Below are positions 34,731-42,981 of a DNA stretch of 64,000 nucleotides, piece after piece (the first letter of the stretch is position 1; every line of letters starts with the position of its first letter). The DNA is from Raineyella sp964402325 (GTDB lineage Bacteria > Actinomycetota > Actinomycetes > Propionibacteriales > Propionibacteriaceae): NCBI GenBank assembly GCA_964402325.1, contig CAYOBI010000007.1, forward strand, positions 1 to 64,000. Reading direction: 5' to 3'. A program made the translations under genes and the position numbers. The notes beneath the pieces are model-generated. The model searched no databases. It saw only the letters and a program-made list of their open reading frames with translations, and was not told where the DNA came from.

Positions 34731-37091
34731 TCAGTTGCCCCCGCTCGCGCTCGGGCTCGGTGTCGGGGTCTGGTCCTGGCCGCCCTGCGGCGCCGGGCCG
34801 GCGGAGAAGTTCAGGTAGACCGTGGACCCCTGGGGCGCCTGGTTGGTCGGCGACACGCCGAGGAAGGTACCGTACGCGGACGAGTCGTACAGGTAGGTCT
34901 GCTCGACCTGGAACCCGGCGTCCTCCAGCGCCTTGCGGGCGTCGTCCGGCTTCATCTTGTCCACCCCGGCCGGCAGGTCGACCATCTGCCCGGTCTGGAA
35001 CTCCGGCTTCGAGGCGCCGAACGGCGTCGCCGGCTTGCCGCGCAGCCCGGCGGTCATCGCGGCCTTGAAGATCCGTCCGGCGTCGCCGGAGCCGGTGCCG
35101 GTCAGGTACGTGCCGGAGGCGGGGAGCCGGATGCCCTTCAGCGTCTTGGCGTGGGAGTTCCAGTAGGAGTTGGTCTTGTCGATCGCGATCATCGAGGCGC
35201 CGGCCAGCTCCGGGGTGTAGCCGACGAACCAGACGCTCTGGTTGCTGTCGGTGGTGCCGGTCTTGCCGGCCTGGTCGGTGAAGCCGTCGACCCGCGCCGG
35301 GCGGCCGGTGCCGTTCGCGGACACGCTCTGCAGGATCTTGTTCACCTGGGCGGCGACCCCGGCGTCCACGGTCCGCTGGCAGTTCGCGGACGGGGTGGCC
35401 AGCGGCTTGCCGTCGACGGTGGTCATCGAGCCGATGATGATCGAGGTGCAGTGGATGCCGCCGGAGGCGAAGGTCGCCATCGCCTCGGCCATCGAGACCG
35501 GGGCGACCTCGGCGACGCCGAGCACGAAGGACGGCGTGCGGTTGTAGTCGTCGACGATGTTGCCGCCGGTCGCCTCCTGGACACCGACCTTCTGCGCCAT
35601 CCGGGTGGCGTTGCAGATGCCCGCGTCGCGGATCAGCTGCACGTAGAACGTGTTGACCGACCAGTCGGTGGCGGTCTGCAGGTCCATCGACGACGACGAG
35701 ATGGTCGAGTTGGAGACCGTCCACGGCTCGCGGAGGACGAACGGGCCGCTGCAGGAGCTGAACGTGGTGCCCTGGAAGCTCATCGGTGAATCGGCCGCGT
35801 AGGTCTTGTTGGCCGAGATGCCCTTCTCCAGGGCCGCGGCCAGGGTGAAGATCTTGAACGTCGAGCCGGCTTGATAGCCCTCGGCGCCGCCCATCGCGCC
35901 GGTCGCGTTGTAGTTGTAGAAGGTCTGGCCGGAGCTGCTGCCCATCGAGGGGCGGCTCTGCGCCATCGCCTGGATCTCACCGGTGCCCGGCTTGACCATC
36001 ACCATCGTCCCCAGTGCCGGGTCCCGGTCCGCCACCACGGCCGACACCGACTGCTGGGCGGACTCCTGCACCCGCGGGTCGATCGTCGTCCGGATGGTGA
36101 GCCCGCCACGGTTGAGCATCCGATCGCGGTCCTCCACGGTGGAACCGAGCGCAGGGGACTGCATCAGCTGGTGGACGGCGTACTCGCAGACGAACGGATA
36201 GGTGCTCGACGCGCAGCCGTTGCGGGTCGCGCTCACCTTCGAGGGGTCGAACGTGGTCGCCCTGGCCTGGTTGACCTGGTCCTGCAGGCTCGGGTCGAGC
36301 TGGGCCATCCGGTCCAGCACCACGTTGCGGCGCTGGATCGCCGCCTCGGGGTGCAGGCGTGGGTTGTACGCGTCGGGGCTCTGCACCAGGCCGGCGAGCA
36401 TCGCCGCCTCGCCCAGGTCGAGGTCCTTGGCCGACTTGTTGAAGAAGTGTCGGGCGGCCGCCTCGACGCCGTACGCGCCGTCGCCGTAGTAGGCGATGTT
36501 CAGGTAGCGCTCGAGGATCTGGTCCTTGGACAGCCGCTTCTCCAGGGCGATCGCGTAGCGCATCTCCTGGACCTTGCGGCCGTACGACTTCTCCTGGGCC
36601 TGCTGCACGCCCTGCTCGTCACCGTTGGCCAGCGCCGTCTCGATCTGTACCCGCTTGACGTACTGCTGGGTGATCGACGAGCCGCCCTGGGTCACCCCGC
36701 CGGCGCTGTTGCGCAGGAACGCGCGGATCGTGCCCTTCACGTCGACCGCGCCGTGCTGGTAGAACCGGTTGTCCTCGATGTCGATCTGCGCCTGCTGCAT
36801 CACCGTGGCGATCTGGGTCAGCGGGACGTAGACGCGGTTCTCGTCGTAGAAGGTGGCCAGCGTGGTGCCGTCGGCCATCAGCAGGGTCGACCGCTCCGCC
36901 TGGGGCGGGGTCTCGAGGTTCGCCGGCAGGTCCTGCAGGCCGGCGGAGGCCGCCTTCAACGTCGACGTGGCGACGCCGACCCCCGGCATGACGAAACCGG
37001 CGGCGAGCACGCCGATCAGGACGCTGACCACCAGAAGGGTCAGGACGGCCTGGGTGCTGCTACCGGGACGAGGATCTTGCGACACGGTCAT
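34731..37091 (-). CDS. ponA: bifunctional penicillin-binding protein (PonA2-type, PASTA)
   Basis: A 786-residue class A PBP. One membrane anchor (VLTLLVVSVLIGVLAAGF) is followed by a GT51 transglycosylase (IDIEDNRFYQHGAVDVKG, SITQQYVKRVQ, LSKDQILERYLNIAYYG). The transpeptidase has SxxK in AGSTFKIFT, SxN in TVSNSTIS and KTG in AGKTGTTDSN. A C-terminal PASTA-like domain (VDKMKPDDARKALEDAGFQV) and a Pro/Ser tail end it. It polymerises and crosslinks peptidoglycan. The start is uncertain: ATG 37091 fits the usual short cytoplasmic lead, while ATG 37181 would add 30 residues; neither has a clear Shine-Dalgarno. It is divergent from whiB4 across about 310 bases. Confidence 0.92.
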   Translation of the reverse strand: MTVSQDPRPGSSTQAVLTLLVVSVLIGVLAAGFVMPGVGVATSTLKAASAGLQDLPANLETPPQAERSTLLMADGTTLATFYDENRVYVPLTQIATVMQQAQIDIEDNRFYQHGAVDVKGTIRAFLRNSAGGVTQGGSSITQQYVKRVQIETALANGDEQGVQQAQEKSYGRKVQEMRYAIALEKRLSKDQILERYLNIAYYGDGAYGVEAAARHFFNKSAKDLDLGEAAMLAGLVQSPDAYNPRLHPEAAIQRRNVVLDRMAQLDPSLQDQVNQARATTFDPSKVSATRNGCASSTYPFVCEYAVHQLMQSPALGSTVEDRDRMLNRGGLTIRTTIDPRVQESAQQSVSAVVADRDPALGTMVMVKPGTGEIQAMAQSRPSMGSSSGQTFYNYNATGAMGGAEGYQAGSTFKIFTLAAALEKGISANKTYAADSPMSFQGTTFSSCSGPFVLREPWTVSNSTISSSSMDLQTATDWSVNTFYVQLIRDAGICNATRMAQKVGVQEATGGNIVDDYNRTPSFVLGVAEVAPVSMAEAMATFASGGIHCTSIIIGSMTTVDGKPLATPSANCQRTVDAGVAAQVNKILQSVSANGTGRPARVDGFTDQAGKTGTTDSNQSVWFVGYTPELAGASMIAIDKTNSYWNSHAKTLKGIRLPASGTYLTGTGSGDAGRIFKAAMTAGLRGKPATPFGASKPEFQTGQMVDLPAGVDKMKPDDARKALEDAGFQVEQTYLYDSSAYGTFLGVSPTNQAPQGSTVYLNFSAGPAPQGGQDQTPTPSPSASGGN

Positions 37092-37202
37092 GAGCCTACG
37101 CGACGCGGGGTGCCGACCCAATGGTTCGGCCCGGAGGGTCGGTCGGGGCTCGACGTGACGAGCCTCTCGTGTAGAGGTCATGGTACGCCGAGTGGGCTGT
37201 GG

Positions 37203-37231
37203 TGTTGCAGTGAACCGCTTCGGGCTACGAT
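37203..37231 (+). promoter_or_regulatory. candidate promoter for whiB4
   Basis: TGTTGC (37203-37208) and TACGAT (37226-37231) are 17 bases apart, giving a leader of about 165 bases before the whiB4 GTG. They lie in the 314-base divergent region between ponA and whiB4. Nothing else coding is seen there. Confidence 0.35.
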
Positions 37232-37405
37232 GGCTCGAGTAACACCACTTGGGTGATTGGTCCACTGAACCGGGCGGGCGGCAAACAGGCGCCGTACGTC
37301 ACGGGGGCCGGTCGGCCGGGGGGTGGGACGCCGGGGGTCGGGGGAGATTCCCGGGAGAGCAATGAGCCGCACCGCTCCAACGACGGATCGAAAGGCGGGG
37401 TCATC

Positions 37406-37729
37406 GTGACCGCACTTGTCGGTGAGGACTGGGCAGTACACGCGAACTGCGGGGGTCGTTTCGACGAACTCTTCGCAGAAGGAGCAGCCCAGCGCAAGGC
37501 ACGGGGTATCTGCATGGGGTGCCCGGTACGGGTTGAATGCCTGGCCGAGGCACTGGACAACCGGATCAATTGGGGGATGTGGGGCGGTCTGACCGAGCGC
37601 GAACGCCGGAAGATCCTCCGCGAGAACCCCGAGATCACGGAATGGGCCGACATCCTGCGGGCGCACGACGGGAAGGTGCCCGGCACTGCGCACCATCCGG
37701 TGCAGCGGCGCGCGACCGCAGGCGTCTGA
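37406..37729 (+). CDS. whiB4: WhiB-family iron-sulfur regulator (WhiB4-type)
   Basis: A 107-residue WhiB protein. The four cluster Cys are at 15, 36, 39 and 45 (C-x20-C-x2-C-x5-C), then the turn GMWGGLTERERRKILRENP and a short tail. The family binds a [4Fe-4S] cluster, senses O2/NO/redox and acts on transcription, often through the sigma factor. Neighbour ponA, divergent, matches mycobacterial whiB4-ponA2, hence the WhiB4 call. The GTG at 37406 is chosen since the WhiB domain starts here; AAAGGCGGGG is upstream. Confidence 0.87.
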   Translation: MTALVGEDWAVHANCGGRFDELFAEGAAQRKARGICMGCPVRVECLAEALDNRINWGMWGGLTERERRKILRENPEITEWADILRAHDGKVPGTAHHPVQRRATAGV

Positions 37730-37753
37730 GTCAGTACCGTCTGAGTCAGTACC
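37724..37753 (+). repeat. 15-bp direct tandem duplication at whiB4 stop
   Basis: GTCTGAGTCAGTACC occurs twice head to tail (37724-37738, 37739-37753), with a partial third copy (GCCTGAG). The first copy contains the whiB4 stop codon, so the second supplies a duplicate in-frame stop. Confidence 0.75.
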
Positions 37754-37770
37754 GCCTGAGCACGAGGGCC

Positions 37771-37794
37771 GGGCCGGGGATCGTTCCCCGGCCC
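37771..37794. terminator. bidirectional terminator between whiB4 and MBL gene
   Basis: A perfect 10-bp stem (37771-37780 with 37785-37794) with TCGT loop, 12 bases before the convergent MBL stop. Confidence 0.75.
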
Positions 37795-37805
37795 CGGCGC
37801 CCGCG

Positions 37806-38561
37806 TCAGAGCAGTTCCAGGTACTCCAGCTGGGCCTTGACGGTCAGTTCGGCCGCCTTCTGCGTCGGGCCGACCAGGTCGCCGTACACCGCGTCGACCA
37901 GCGCCGGCACCGACGTGTGTCCGGCCTGGTAGGCGACCCGGATCTGATCGAGTCGCTGCAGCCGGTGCTCGCGGTAGGCGTGGATTCGGGCGATCGGGTC
38001 GGTCACGATCGGCCCGTGCCCGGGCATCAACCGGCGGATGCCGTACTGCTCGGCGAGGCGTTCCATCTTGTCCAGTGTGGCCAGGTAGAGCGCGAGGTTG
38101 CCGTCCGGCCAGCTGATCTGGGTCGTGCCACGGCCCAGGACGGTGTCACCGCAGAACATCACCGGCCCGTCGTGCAGGAACACGATGAAGCCGATGGAGT
38201 CGCGGGTGTGCCCGGGGAGCGTCACGCAGAGCACCGCGTCGCCGCCGACCCGGCCCCGTTCGCCGTCGCGCAGCGGATCGGTCATGGAGATCGCCGGGTC
38301 GTACGCGCGGATCGGGCAGCCGACCCACTCGGCCAGCCGGAGCGCGCCCCCGACGTGGTCGGCGTGCCCGTGGGTGATCCAGATCTCGGAGATGCCGTCG
38401 GGGCAGGCGGCCCGGACCCGTTCGAGGTGCGGGAACGACTCGGGCCCGGGGTCGATCACCACGGCCTCGGAGCCGTCCAGCCCGGGCAGGATCCAGGTGT
38501 TGGTGCCCTCCAGGGTCATCGCGCCCGGATTGGGCACGAGCAGGCGCAGCGGTTCGGTCAA
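37806..38561 (-). CDS. MBL-fold metallo-hydrolase (glyoxalase II-like)
   Basis: A 251-residue metallo-beta-lactamase-fold hydrolase. The metal motif is ITHGHADHVGG near residue 70-80; later VMFCGDTVLGRG and LMPGHGPIVTDP supply the remaining ligands. The order and the NTWILPG start match hydroxyacylglutathione-hydrolase-like or LACTB2-like proteins; the substrate is unknown. TTG at 38561 is the proposed start because GAGGAG lies about 5 nt upstream. The orthologous gene in mycobacteria (Rv3677c) also sits near crp. It is downstream of the RidA gene on the same strand, about 100 bases apart. Confidence 0.83.
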   Translation of the reverse strand: MTEPLRLLVPNPGAMTLEGTNTWILPGLDGSEAVVIDPGPESFPHLERVRAACPDGISEIWITHGHADHVGGALRLAEWVGCPIRAYDPAISMTDPLRDGERGRVGGDAVLCVTLPGHTRDSIGFIVFLHDGPVMFCGDTVLGRGTTQISWPDGNLALYLATLDKMERLAEQYGIRRLMPGHGPIVTDPIARIHAYREHRLQRLDQIRVAYQAGHTSVPALVDAVYGDLVGPTQKAAELTVKAQLEYLELL

Positions 38562-38664
38562 GGCAACTCCTCGTCGCGCGACCGCGCCCGGCGCGGCCCG
38601 ACTGTGGTGACTACGGGTGGGGCCGTCGGGCGACGCTGCCCTCGGGATGCTGCTGGGGCCCGCC

Positions 38665-39123
38665 TCAGGAGAGGGTGACGGTGAGCTCGACCTCGACCGG
38701 CGCGTCGAGCGGCAGGACGGCCACGCCGACGGCGCTGCGGACGTGCCGGCCGGCCTCGCCGAAGACGGCGCCGAGCAGTTCGCTGGCACCGTTGGCGACC
38801 ACGGCCTGCGCGGTGAAGCCGGGATCGCTGGCCACGAAGACGCAGACCCGGGACACCCCGGTGATCGCGTCCAGGCCACCGGCCACCGAGGCGGCCGCGG
38901 CGAGGGCGTTGAGGGCCGCCGTGCGGGCCAGCTCCCGGCCCTGGTCGGCGGTCACGTCCGCCCCGAGCTTGCCGGTACGCGGCAGTGCACCGTCCACCAG
39001 CGGAAGCTGGCCGGAGGTGATGACGAGCGAGCCATGGCGCAGCGCCGGGACGTACGCCCCGACCGGGGTCGCCACCGCGGGCAGCGCCAGCCCGAGCTCG
39101 GCGAGCCGGGCGGTGGCGGTCAC
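38665..39123 (-). CDS. RidA-family protein
   Basis: A 152-residue protein of the RidA/YjgF superfamily. It has SLVITSGQLPLVDGALPRTG, a central helix (ELARTAALNALAAAAS) and VSRVCVFVASDPGF; RSAVGVAVLPLDAPVEVELT ends it. In true RidA a conserved Arg near the end hydrolyses enamines from PLP enzymes; here the matching region is GRHVRSAVGVAVLPL, so activity cannot be assumed. Its GTG at 39123 overlaps the stop of the DUF4177 gene as GTGA, so the two are translationally coupled. Confidence 0.83.
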   Translation of the reverse strand: MTATARLAELGLALPAVATPVGAYVPALRHGSLVITSGQLPLVDGALPRTGKLGADVTADQGRELARTAALNALAAAASVAGGLDAITGVSRVCVFVASDPGFTAQAVVANGASELLGAVFGEAGRHVRSAVGVAVLPLDAPVEVELTVTLS

Positions 39124-39284
39124 CTGGCGTCCTGGAGGGGACGCTTCAGGTAGGCGACGAGGTTCTCCGGGTTGGGCCCGGGGACGACCTGGACCAGTTC
39201 CCAGCCGTCGATGCCCCAGTTGTCGAGGATCTGCTTGGTCGCGTGCGTGAGGACCGGGACGGTCACGTACTCCCACTTGGTCAT
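39120..39284 (-). CDS. DUF4177 small protein
   Basis: A 54-residue protein starting MTKWEYVTVPVLTHATKQIL with the motif NWGIDGWELVQVVPGPNPEN. That is a DUF4177 domain in nearly its minimum form. It overlaps the RidA start by 4 bases. Mycobacteria have the same pair (Rv3678A-Rv3678c) by crp. Function is unknown. The ATG at 39284 lies only 10 bases after the crp stop, so it can be transcribed with crp. Confidence 0.85.
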   Translation of the reverse strand: MTKWEYVTVPVLTHATKQILDNWGIDGWELVQVVPGPNPENLVAYLKRPLQDAR

Positions 39285-39294
39285 GGCGCCCAGA

Positions 39295-39972
39295 CTAGCG
39301 GGCGCGCCGGGAGACCCGGTCCATGTCGAGGATGGTGACGGAACGCGGCTCGAGCCGGATCCAGCCCCGGGCGGCGAAGTCCGCCAGTGCCTTGTTGACC
39401 GTCTCGCGGGAGGCGCCGACCAGCTGGGCGAGCTCCTCCTGGGTGAGGTCGTGGTGCACCAGGATGCCCTCGGGGCGCTGCTCGCCGAACCGGCCGGACA
39501 GGTCGACCAGCGCCTTCGCGACCCGGCCCGGCACGTCGGAGAAGACCAGGTCGCTGACCGAGTCATTGGCGTGGCGCAGCCGGCGGGCCAGCTGGGCCAT
39601 GATGCCCTGGGCCACCTGCGGGTAGTCCTTCAGCCACTGGACCAGGTCCTCGTGCTCCAGGCAGCGCAGCTCGGCGGCGGTCACGGCGGTGGCGGTGGTG
39701 GACCGCGGCCCCGGGTCGAAGACCGACAGCTCGCCGAACATCTGGCCCGGGCCGAGCACCTCCATCAGGTTCTCCCGGCCGGTCGCGCCGGTCCGGCCGA
39801 GCTTGATCTTGCCGGAGACGACGATGTAGAGCTGGTTGCCGCTGTCCCCCTCATGGAAGAGGACAGCTCCGCGGCTCAGCCGGATGCTCGACATCGAGTG
39901 GGCCAGGGCGTTGGTGGCCTCACGGTCCAGCCCCCGGAAGAGGGGTGCCTGCTTGAGCACGTCCGGATCCAC
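39295..39972 (-). CDS. crp: Crp/GlxR-type cAMP-responsive transcriptional regulator
   Basis: A 225-residue Crp-family regulator, the same length as actinobacterial GlxR/Crp. The cyclic-nucleotide pocket is FGELSVFDPGPRSTTATAVT, with the phosphate-binding R-S-T-T. The helix-turn-helix is LTQEELAQLVGASRETVNKALADF. The GTG at 39972 has AGGAGG 4-9 nt upstream. A Crp-like site lies at 40021-40036, near a TAGTCT -10 on this strand (40006-40011), so autoregulation is likely. Candidate targets in this window are the OPT transporter and the tad locus. Confidence 0.93.
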   Translation of the reverse strand: MDPDVLKQAPLFRGLDREATNALAHSMSSIRLSRGAVLFHEGDSGNQLYIVVSGKIKLGRTGATGRENLMEVLGPGQMFGELSVFDPGPRSTTATAVTAAELRCLEHEDLVQWLKDYPQVAQGIMAQLARRLRHANDSVSDLVFSDVPGRVAKALVDLSGRFGEQRPEGILVHHDLTQEELAQLVGASRETVNKALADFAARGWIRLEPRSVTILDMDRVSRRAR

Positions 39973-40020
39973 TTTTCCTCCTGCGCTGGCCGTGGTTACG
40001 GCCCCAGACTAGCCGGTTCG

Positions 40021-40036
40021 TGTGACCGTGTCGCAC
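40021..40036. promoter_or_regulatory. Crp-like site in the crp-nth divergent region
   Basis: TGTGA-CCGTGT-CGCAC has 8 of 10 fixed positions of TGTGA-N6-TCACA. It overlaps the place where a -35 would be for the crp -10 TAGTCT at 40006-40011 on the minus strand. It also lies about 85 bases upstream of nth. Confidence 0.45.
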
Positions 40037-40118
40037 CTGGGTGAGCACCGCGATCACACGGTGACCCGCGGAACGGGAACGATCGGCCGGGTCCGGCCGG
40101 GGCGGTTACCCTGCTGGG

Positions 40119-40838
40119 GTGACGGCGCACGACGCCCGGCAGGGCCGGGAGACCAGGACGGCGTTGGTCCGGCGTGCCCGCCGGATCGACCGGATCCTCG
40201 CCGACACCTATCCCGACGCCCGGGCCGAGCTCGACTTCGCCTCCCCGTGGCAGCTGCTGGTGGCGACCATCCTGTCCGCCCAGACCACCGACGTCCGGGT
40301 CAACTCGGTCACCCCGGAGCTGTTCCGGCGCTGGCCCGACCCGCCGGCCCTGGCCGGCGCGGACCGGACCGAACTGGAGGAGCTGCTGCGCCCGCTCGGC
40401 TTCTACCGGGCGAAGGCCGCGTCGCTGCTGCAGCTGGGCCACCGGGTGCTGGACGACTTCGGCGGGGTGGTGCCGCGTACGTTGCCCGCGCTGGTCACCC
40501 TGCCCGGGGTGGGCCGCAAGACCGCGAACGTGGTGCTCGGCAACGCCTTCGGCGTCCCCGGGATCACCGTCGACACGCACTTCGGGCGGCTCGCCCGGCG
40601 GTTCGGCTGGACCGTGCAGACCGACCCGGACAAGGTCGAGGCCGAGGTCGGCGAGCTGTTCCCGCCGGCCGACTGGGTGATGCTGTGCCACCATCTGATC
40701 TGGCACGGCCGGCGCCGCTGCCATGCCCGCAACCCCGCCTGCGGCGCCTGCCCGGTCGCCGCCCTCTGCCCGTCGTACGGCGAGGGTGAGACCGACCCGG
40801 TGAAGGCCGCCGCGCTGGTCCGGGAGCCGCGCCGGTGA
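40119..40838 (+). CDS. nth: endonuclease III
   Basis: A 239-residue DNA glycosylase/AP lyase. The hairpin LPGVGRKTANVVLGNAF carries the catalytic Lys, and VDTHFGRLARRFGW the catalytic Asp. The iron-sulfur loop C-x6-C-x2-C-x5-C is CHARNPACGACPVAALC. It removes oxidised pyrimidines. The GTG at 40119 has no ribosome site; TACCCT (40107-40112) ends 6 nt before it, so it is probably leaderless. The thioredoxin-like gene overlaps its stop by GTGA. Confidence 0.94.
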   Translation: MTAHDARQGRETRTALVRRARRIDRILADTYPDARAELDFASPWQLLVATILSAQTTDVRVNSVTPELFRRWPDPPALAGADRTELEELLRPLGFYRAKAASLLQLGHRVLDDFGGVVPRTLPALVTLPGVGRKTANVVLGNAFGVPGITVDTHFGRLARRFGWTVQTDPDKVEAEVGELFPPADWVMLCHHLIWHGRRRCHARNPACGACPVAALCPSYGEGETDPVKAAALVREPRR

Positions 40839-41488
40839 GCCGGGCGTCCGGGGGCCGGTGGACGCTGCCGCTCGCCGTGGCCGGCCTGCTGCTGGCCAGT
40901 GGCTGCGCCGCCACCCAGCCGGTCACCGCGTCCTCCAGCCCGGCCGGCCCGGCTGCCACCACCACCACGACCGGCACTGACCCCACCACCGGCGCCGACC
41001 TGGTCGCGCGCCGGGAGGCGGCCGGGATCGCCGGCTGCCCCGCCTCCGGCTCGGCGACCCCGGTGAGCGGCGGACTACCCGGCATCGCCAGCCGCTGCCT
41101 CGACGGCTCCTCCACGGTGGACCTGTCCACGCTGCGCGGCACCCCGATGGTGGTCAACCTGTGGGCCACCTGGTGCGGCCCCTGCCGCACCGAGGCGCCG
41201 TTCCTGGCTGAGGTCTCGCAGCAGTCCGGCGGTGCGGTGCGGTTCGTCGGCGTCGACGTGGCCGACCCGGACCCGGCGGCCGCGCTCGACTTCGCCGGAG
41301 GCCGCGGCTGGACGTACGCCCAGGTGGCCGACCCGGACCGTACGTTGTCCGCGAGCCTGGGCGTGGTCGGGATCCCGCAGACGCTGTTCGTCGACGCGGA
41401 CGGCCGGATCGTCTACCGACACGCCGGTGCGATCACCTCGGCCGACCAGCTGCGCGGGCTGATCCGCGACCACCTCGGCGTCGGCTAG
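40835..41488 (+). CDS. TlpA/ResA-like thioredoxin-fold lipoprotein
   Basis: A 217-residue exported protein. A signal peptide with lipobox LLASGC (Cys about 25) and a Thr/Ser linker are followed by a redoxin domain with LRGTPMVVNLWATWCGPCR (CxxC) and GVVGIPQTLFVDADGRIVYR (cis-Pro loop). It should handle disulfides or cytochrome-related thiols outside the membrane. An extra Cys pair (GCPAS, RCLDGS) precedes the domain. The start overlaps nth, the same pairing as mycobacterial Rv3674c-Rv3673c. Confidence 0.88.
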   Translation: MSRASGGRWTLPLAVAGLLLASGCAATQPVTASSSPAGPAATTTTTGTDPTTGADLVARREAAGIAGCPASGSATPVSGGLPGIASRCLDGSSTVDLSTLRGTPMVVNLWATWCGPCRTEAPFLAEVSQQSGGAVRFVGVDVADPDPAAALDFAGGRGWTYAQVADPDRTLSASLGVVGIPQTLFVDADGRIVYRHAGAITSADQLRGLIRDHLGVG

Positions 41489-41542
41489 GCACCCTCCCGG
41501 CCCGGCTGGCCGGGGGTGGCCCGGCTGCGTACAGTGGCGGGC

Positions 41543-42340
41543 ATGCCGGAGCAGATCCCCGACGTCGAGGGACCGGATTTCCTCGACGAAGCGACAGACA
41601 GTCCGGAACGTCCCCGGCCGCTCACCGGTTACCCGCGCGACCTCGGCGAACGCGACCTCGAACTCGACGAGCGCCCCGCCGCCCAGCGGCCCGTCCCGTC
41701 GTTGCTGCACACCCTGCGCACCCGGCTCGGCGACCCGCAGACCCAGCAGCGGATCCTGGTCGACCGGGTGGCCAGGGGCGGCCGCCGGGCCGCGGTGCTG
41801 GCACTGTTCGACACCCGCCCCCCGGCCCCGCGGCTGCTGTTCGTGGAGAAGGCGGCGCACCTGCGCAAGCACGCCGGCCAGATCGCCTTCCCCGGCGGCA
41901 CCTGGGCGGAGGGGGACGAAGGCCCGGTCGGCACCGCGCAGCGCGAGGCGGGCGAGGAGGCGGCCGTCCGGCCGGACTCCTTCCGGGTGCTCGGCGTCCT
42001 GCCGGCCGCCCACGTGGCGGTCAGCGGCTTCGACGTCAGCACCGTGGTGGCCTGGTGGCACACCCCGCACCCGGTCGAGGTGAACGACCCCGGCGAGATC
42101 GCCGCCCTGCACCAGGTTGAGGTGCGACGGCTGGTCGCCCCCGTCAACCGGGCGACCGTACGGTACCCGGGCGGGCGCAGCGGGCCGGCGTTCCTGATCG
42201 ACGACCTGTTCATCTGGGGGCTGACCGCGCACCTGGTGGACGCGATCATCGACCTGGCAGGCTGGACCGTGCCGTGGGACCACGACCGGGTCCGCGCGGT
42301 GCCGGCCCGCTTCGGCCGGGACCACAACCCCCGGCACTGA
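41543..42340 (+). CDS. NUDIX hydrolase (CoA pyrophosphatase-like)
   Basis: A 265-residue NUDIX protein. The CoA-type signature KHAGQIAFPGG is followed by the NUDIX box ending TAQREAGEEAAV, in which the usual Gly after EEx is Ala. The domain lies at about residues 80-215 with a long N-terminal lead. Relatives hydrolyse CoA or acyl-CoA to phosphopantetheine products. The ATG at 41543 has no ribosome site, but TACAGT (41530-41535) ends 7 nt before it, a leaderless arrangement. The order nth-thioredoxin-NUDIX equals Rv3674c-Rv3673c-Rv3672c, though the marP protease that follows there is absent. Confidence 0.85.
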   Translation: MPEQIPDVEGPDFLDEATDSPERPRPLTGYPRDLGERDLELDERPAAQRPVPSLLHTLRTRLGDPQTQQRILVDRVARGGRRAAVLALFDTRPPAPRLLFVEKAAHLRKHAGQIAFPGGTWAEGDEGPVGTAQREAGEEAAVRPDSFRVLGVLPAAHVAVSGFDVSTVVAWWHTPHPVEVNDPGEIAALHQVEVRRLVAPVNRATVRYPGGRSGPAFLIDDLFIWGLTAHLVDAIIDLAGWTVPWDHDRVRAVPARFGRDHNPRH

Positions 42341-42375
42341 CTCCCGGCACTGGTTCGGGTCGGGAGGGGCGACGG

Positions 42376-42867
42376 TCAGAGCGTGTCGGCGCCGACCCAG
42401 GTCTCGGACGGCGTGTGCTGCTTGCGCGCGGCGGCGTCGGCCTCGGCCTGCTGCCGGCCGCGCGTGAGGGCCGCCTTGGCGCCCTCGACGGTGCTGGTCG
42501 CCTGGTCGATCGTCGCGACCGGCGTCATGCCGTCCCGGGTCGCCTTCTTCACCCGGCCCAGCCCGATCAGCCCGGTGACCGCCGCCAGGATCAGGAAAGC
42601 ACCACCGATGGTGAGGAAGCCCCATGCCGGGCCGGAGGAGAACTCGCCGCCCGAGTAGGCCACCGCCAGGCCGAAACCGGCCGCCGTCATCAGGTGGGTG
42701 AGCGCGAAGACGCCCATCACTCCGGCCGCCGCGAACAGTCCCCCGCCGATGCCCAGGTTCTTCGCCTTGGGCATCATCTCCGCCTTGGCGAGATCGATCT
42801 CACCCTTGACGATGATCTTCACATCGTCGGTGATCGACTTCAGGAGGTCACTGATCTGTACGGCCAT
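42376..42867 (-). CDS. phage holin family (DUF1469-type) membrane protein
   Basis: A 163-residue protein. An amphipathic N-terminus (ISDLLKSITDDVKIIVKGEI) is followed by two membrane segments (GGLFAAAGVMGVFALTHLM and WGFLTIGGAFLILAAVTGLI) and a charged C-terminal helix. The Pfam family name is holin-like, but stand-alone copies are common chromosomal genes in actinobacteria and no phage genes are near. The ATG at 42867 has AGGAG upstream. It is divergent from the RND transporter. Confidence 0.8.
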   Translation of the reverse strand: MAVQISDLLKSITDDVKIIVKGEIDLAKAEMMPKAKNLGIGGGLFAAAGVMGVFALTHLMTAAGFGLAVAYSGGEFSSGPAWGFLTIGGAFLILAAVTGLIGLGRVKKATRDGMTPVATIDQATSTVEGAKAALTRGRQQAEADAAARKQHTPSETWVGADTL

Positions 42868-42981
42868 GGCGGGTAGCTCCTGCGTGCTGCGGCGGACGGG
42901 CTGGTGGTGACCCGAGCCTAGTGCCTTCCCGGGGTTGTTGCGCGTTCTGGAAGAATGGCGCCGACACCGGGAGGGGATCAC

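Noticed and set aside
42376..42867. Holin annotation as a sign of prophage
   Set aside because: No integrase, terminase, portal or endolysin genes nearby; this holin-fold family is widespread as single chromosomal genes.
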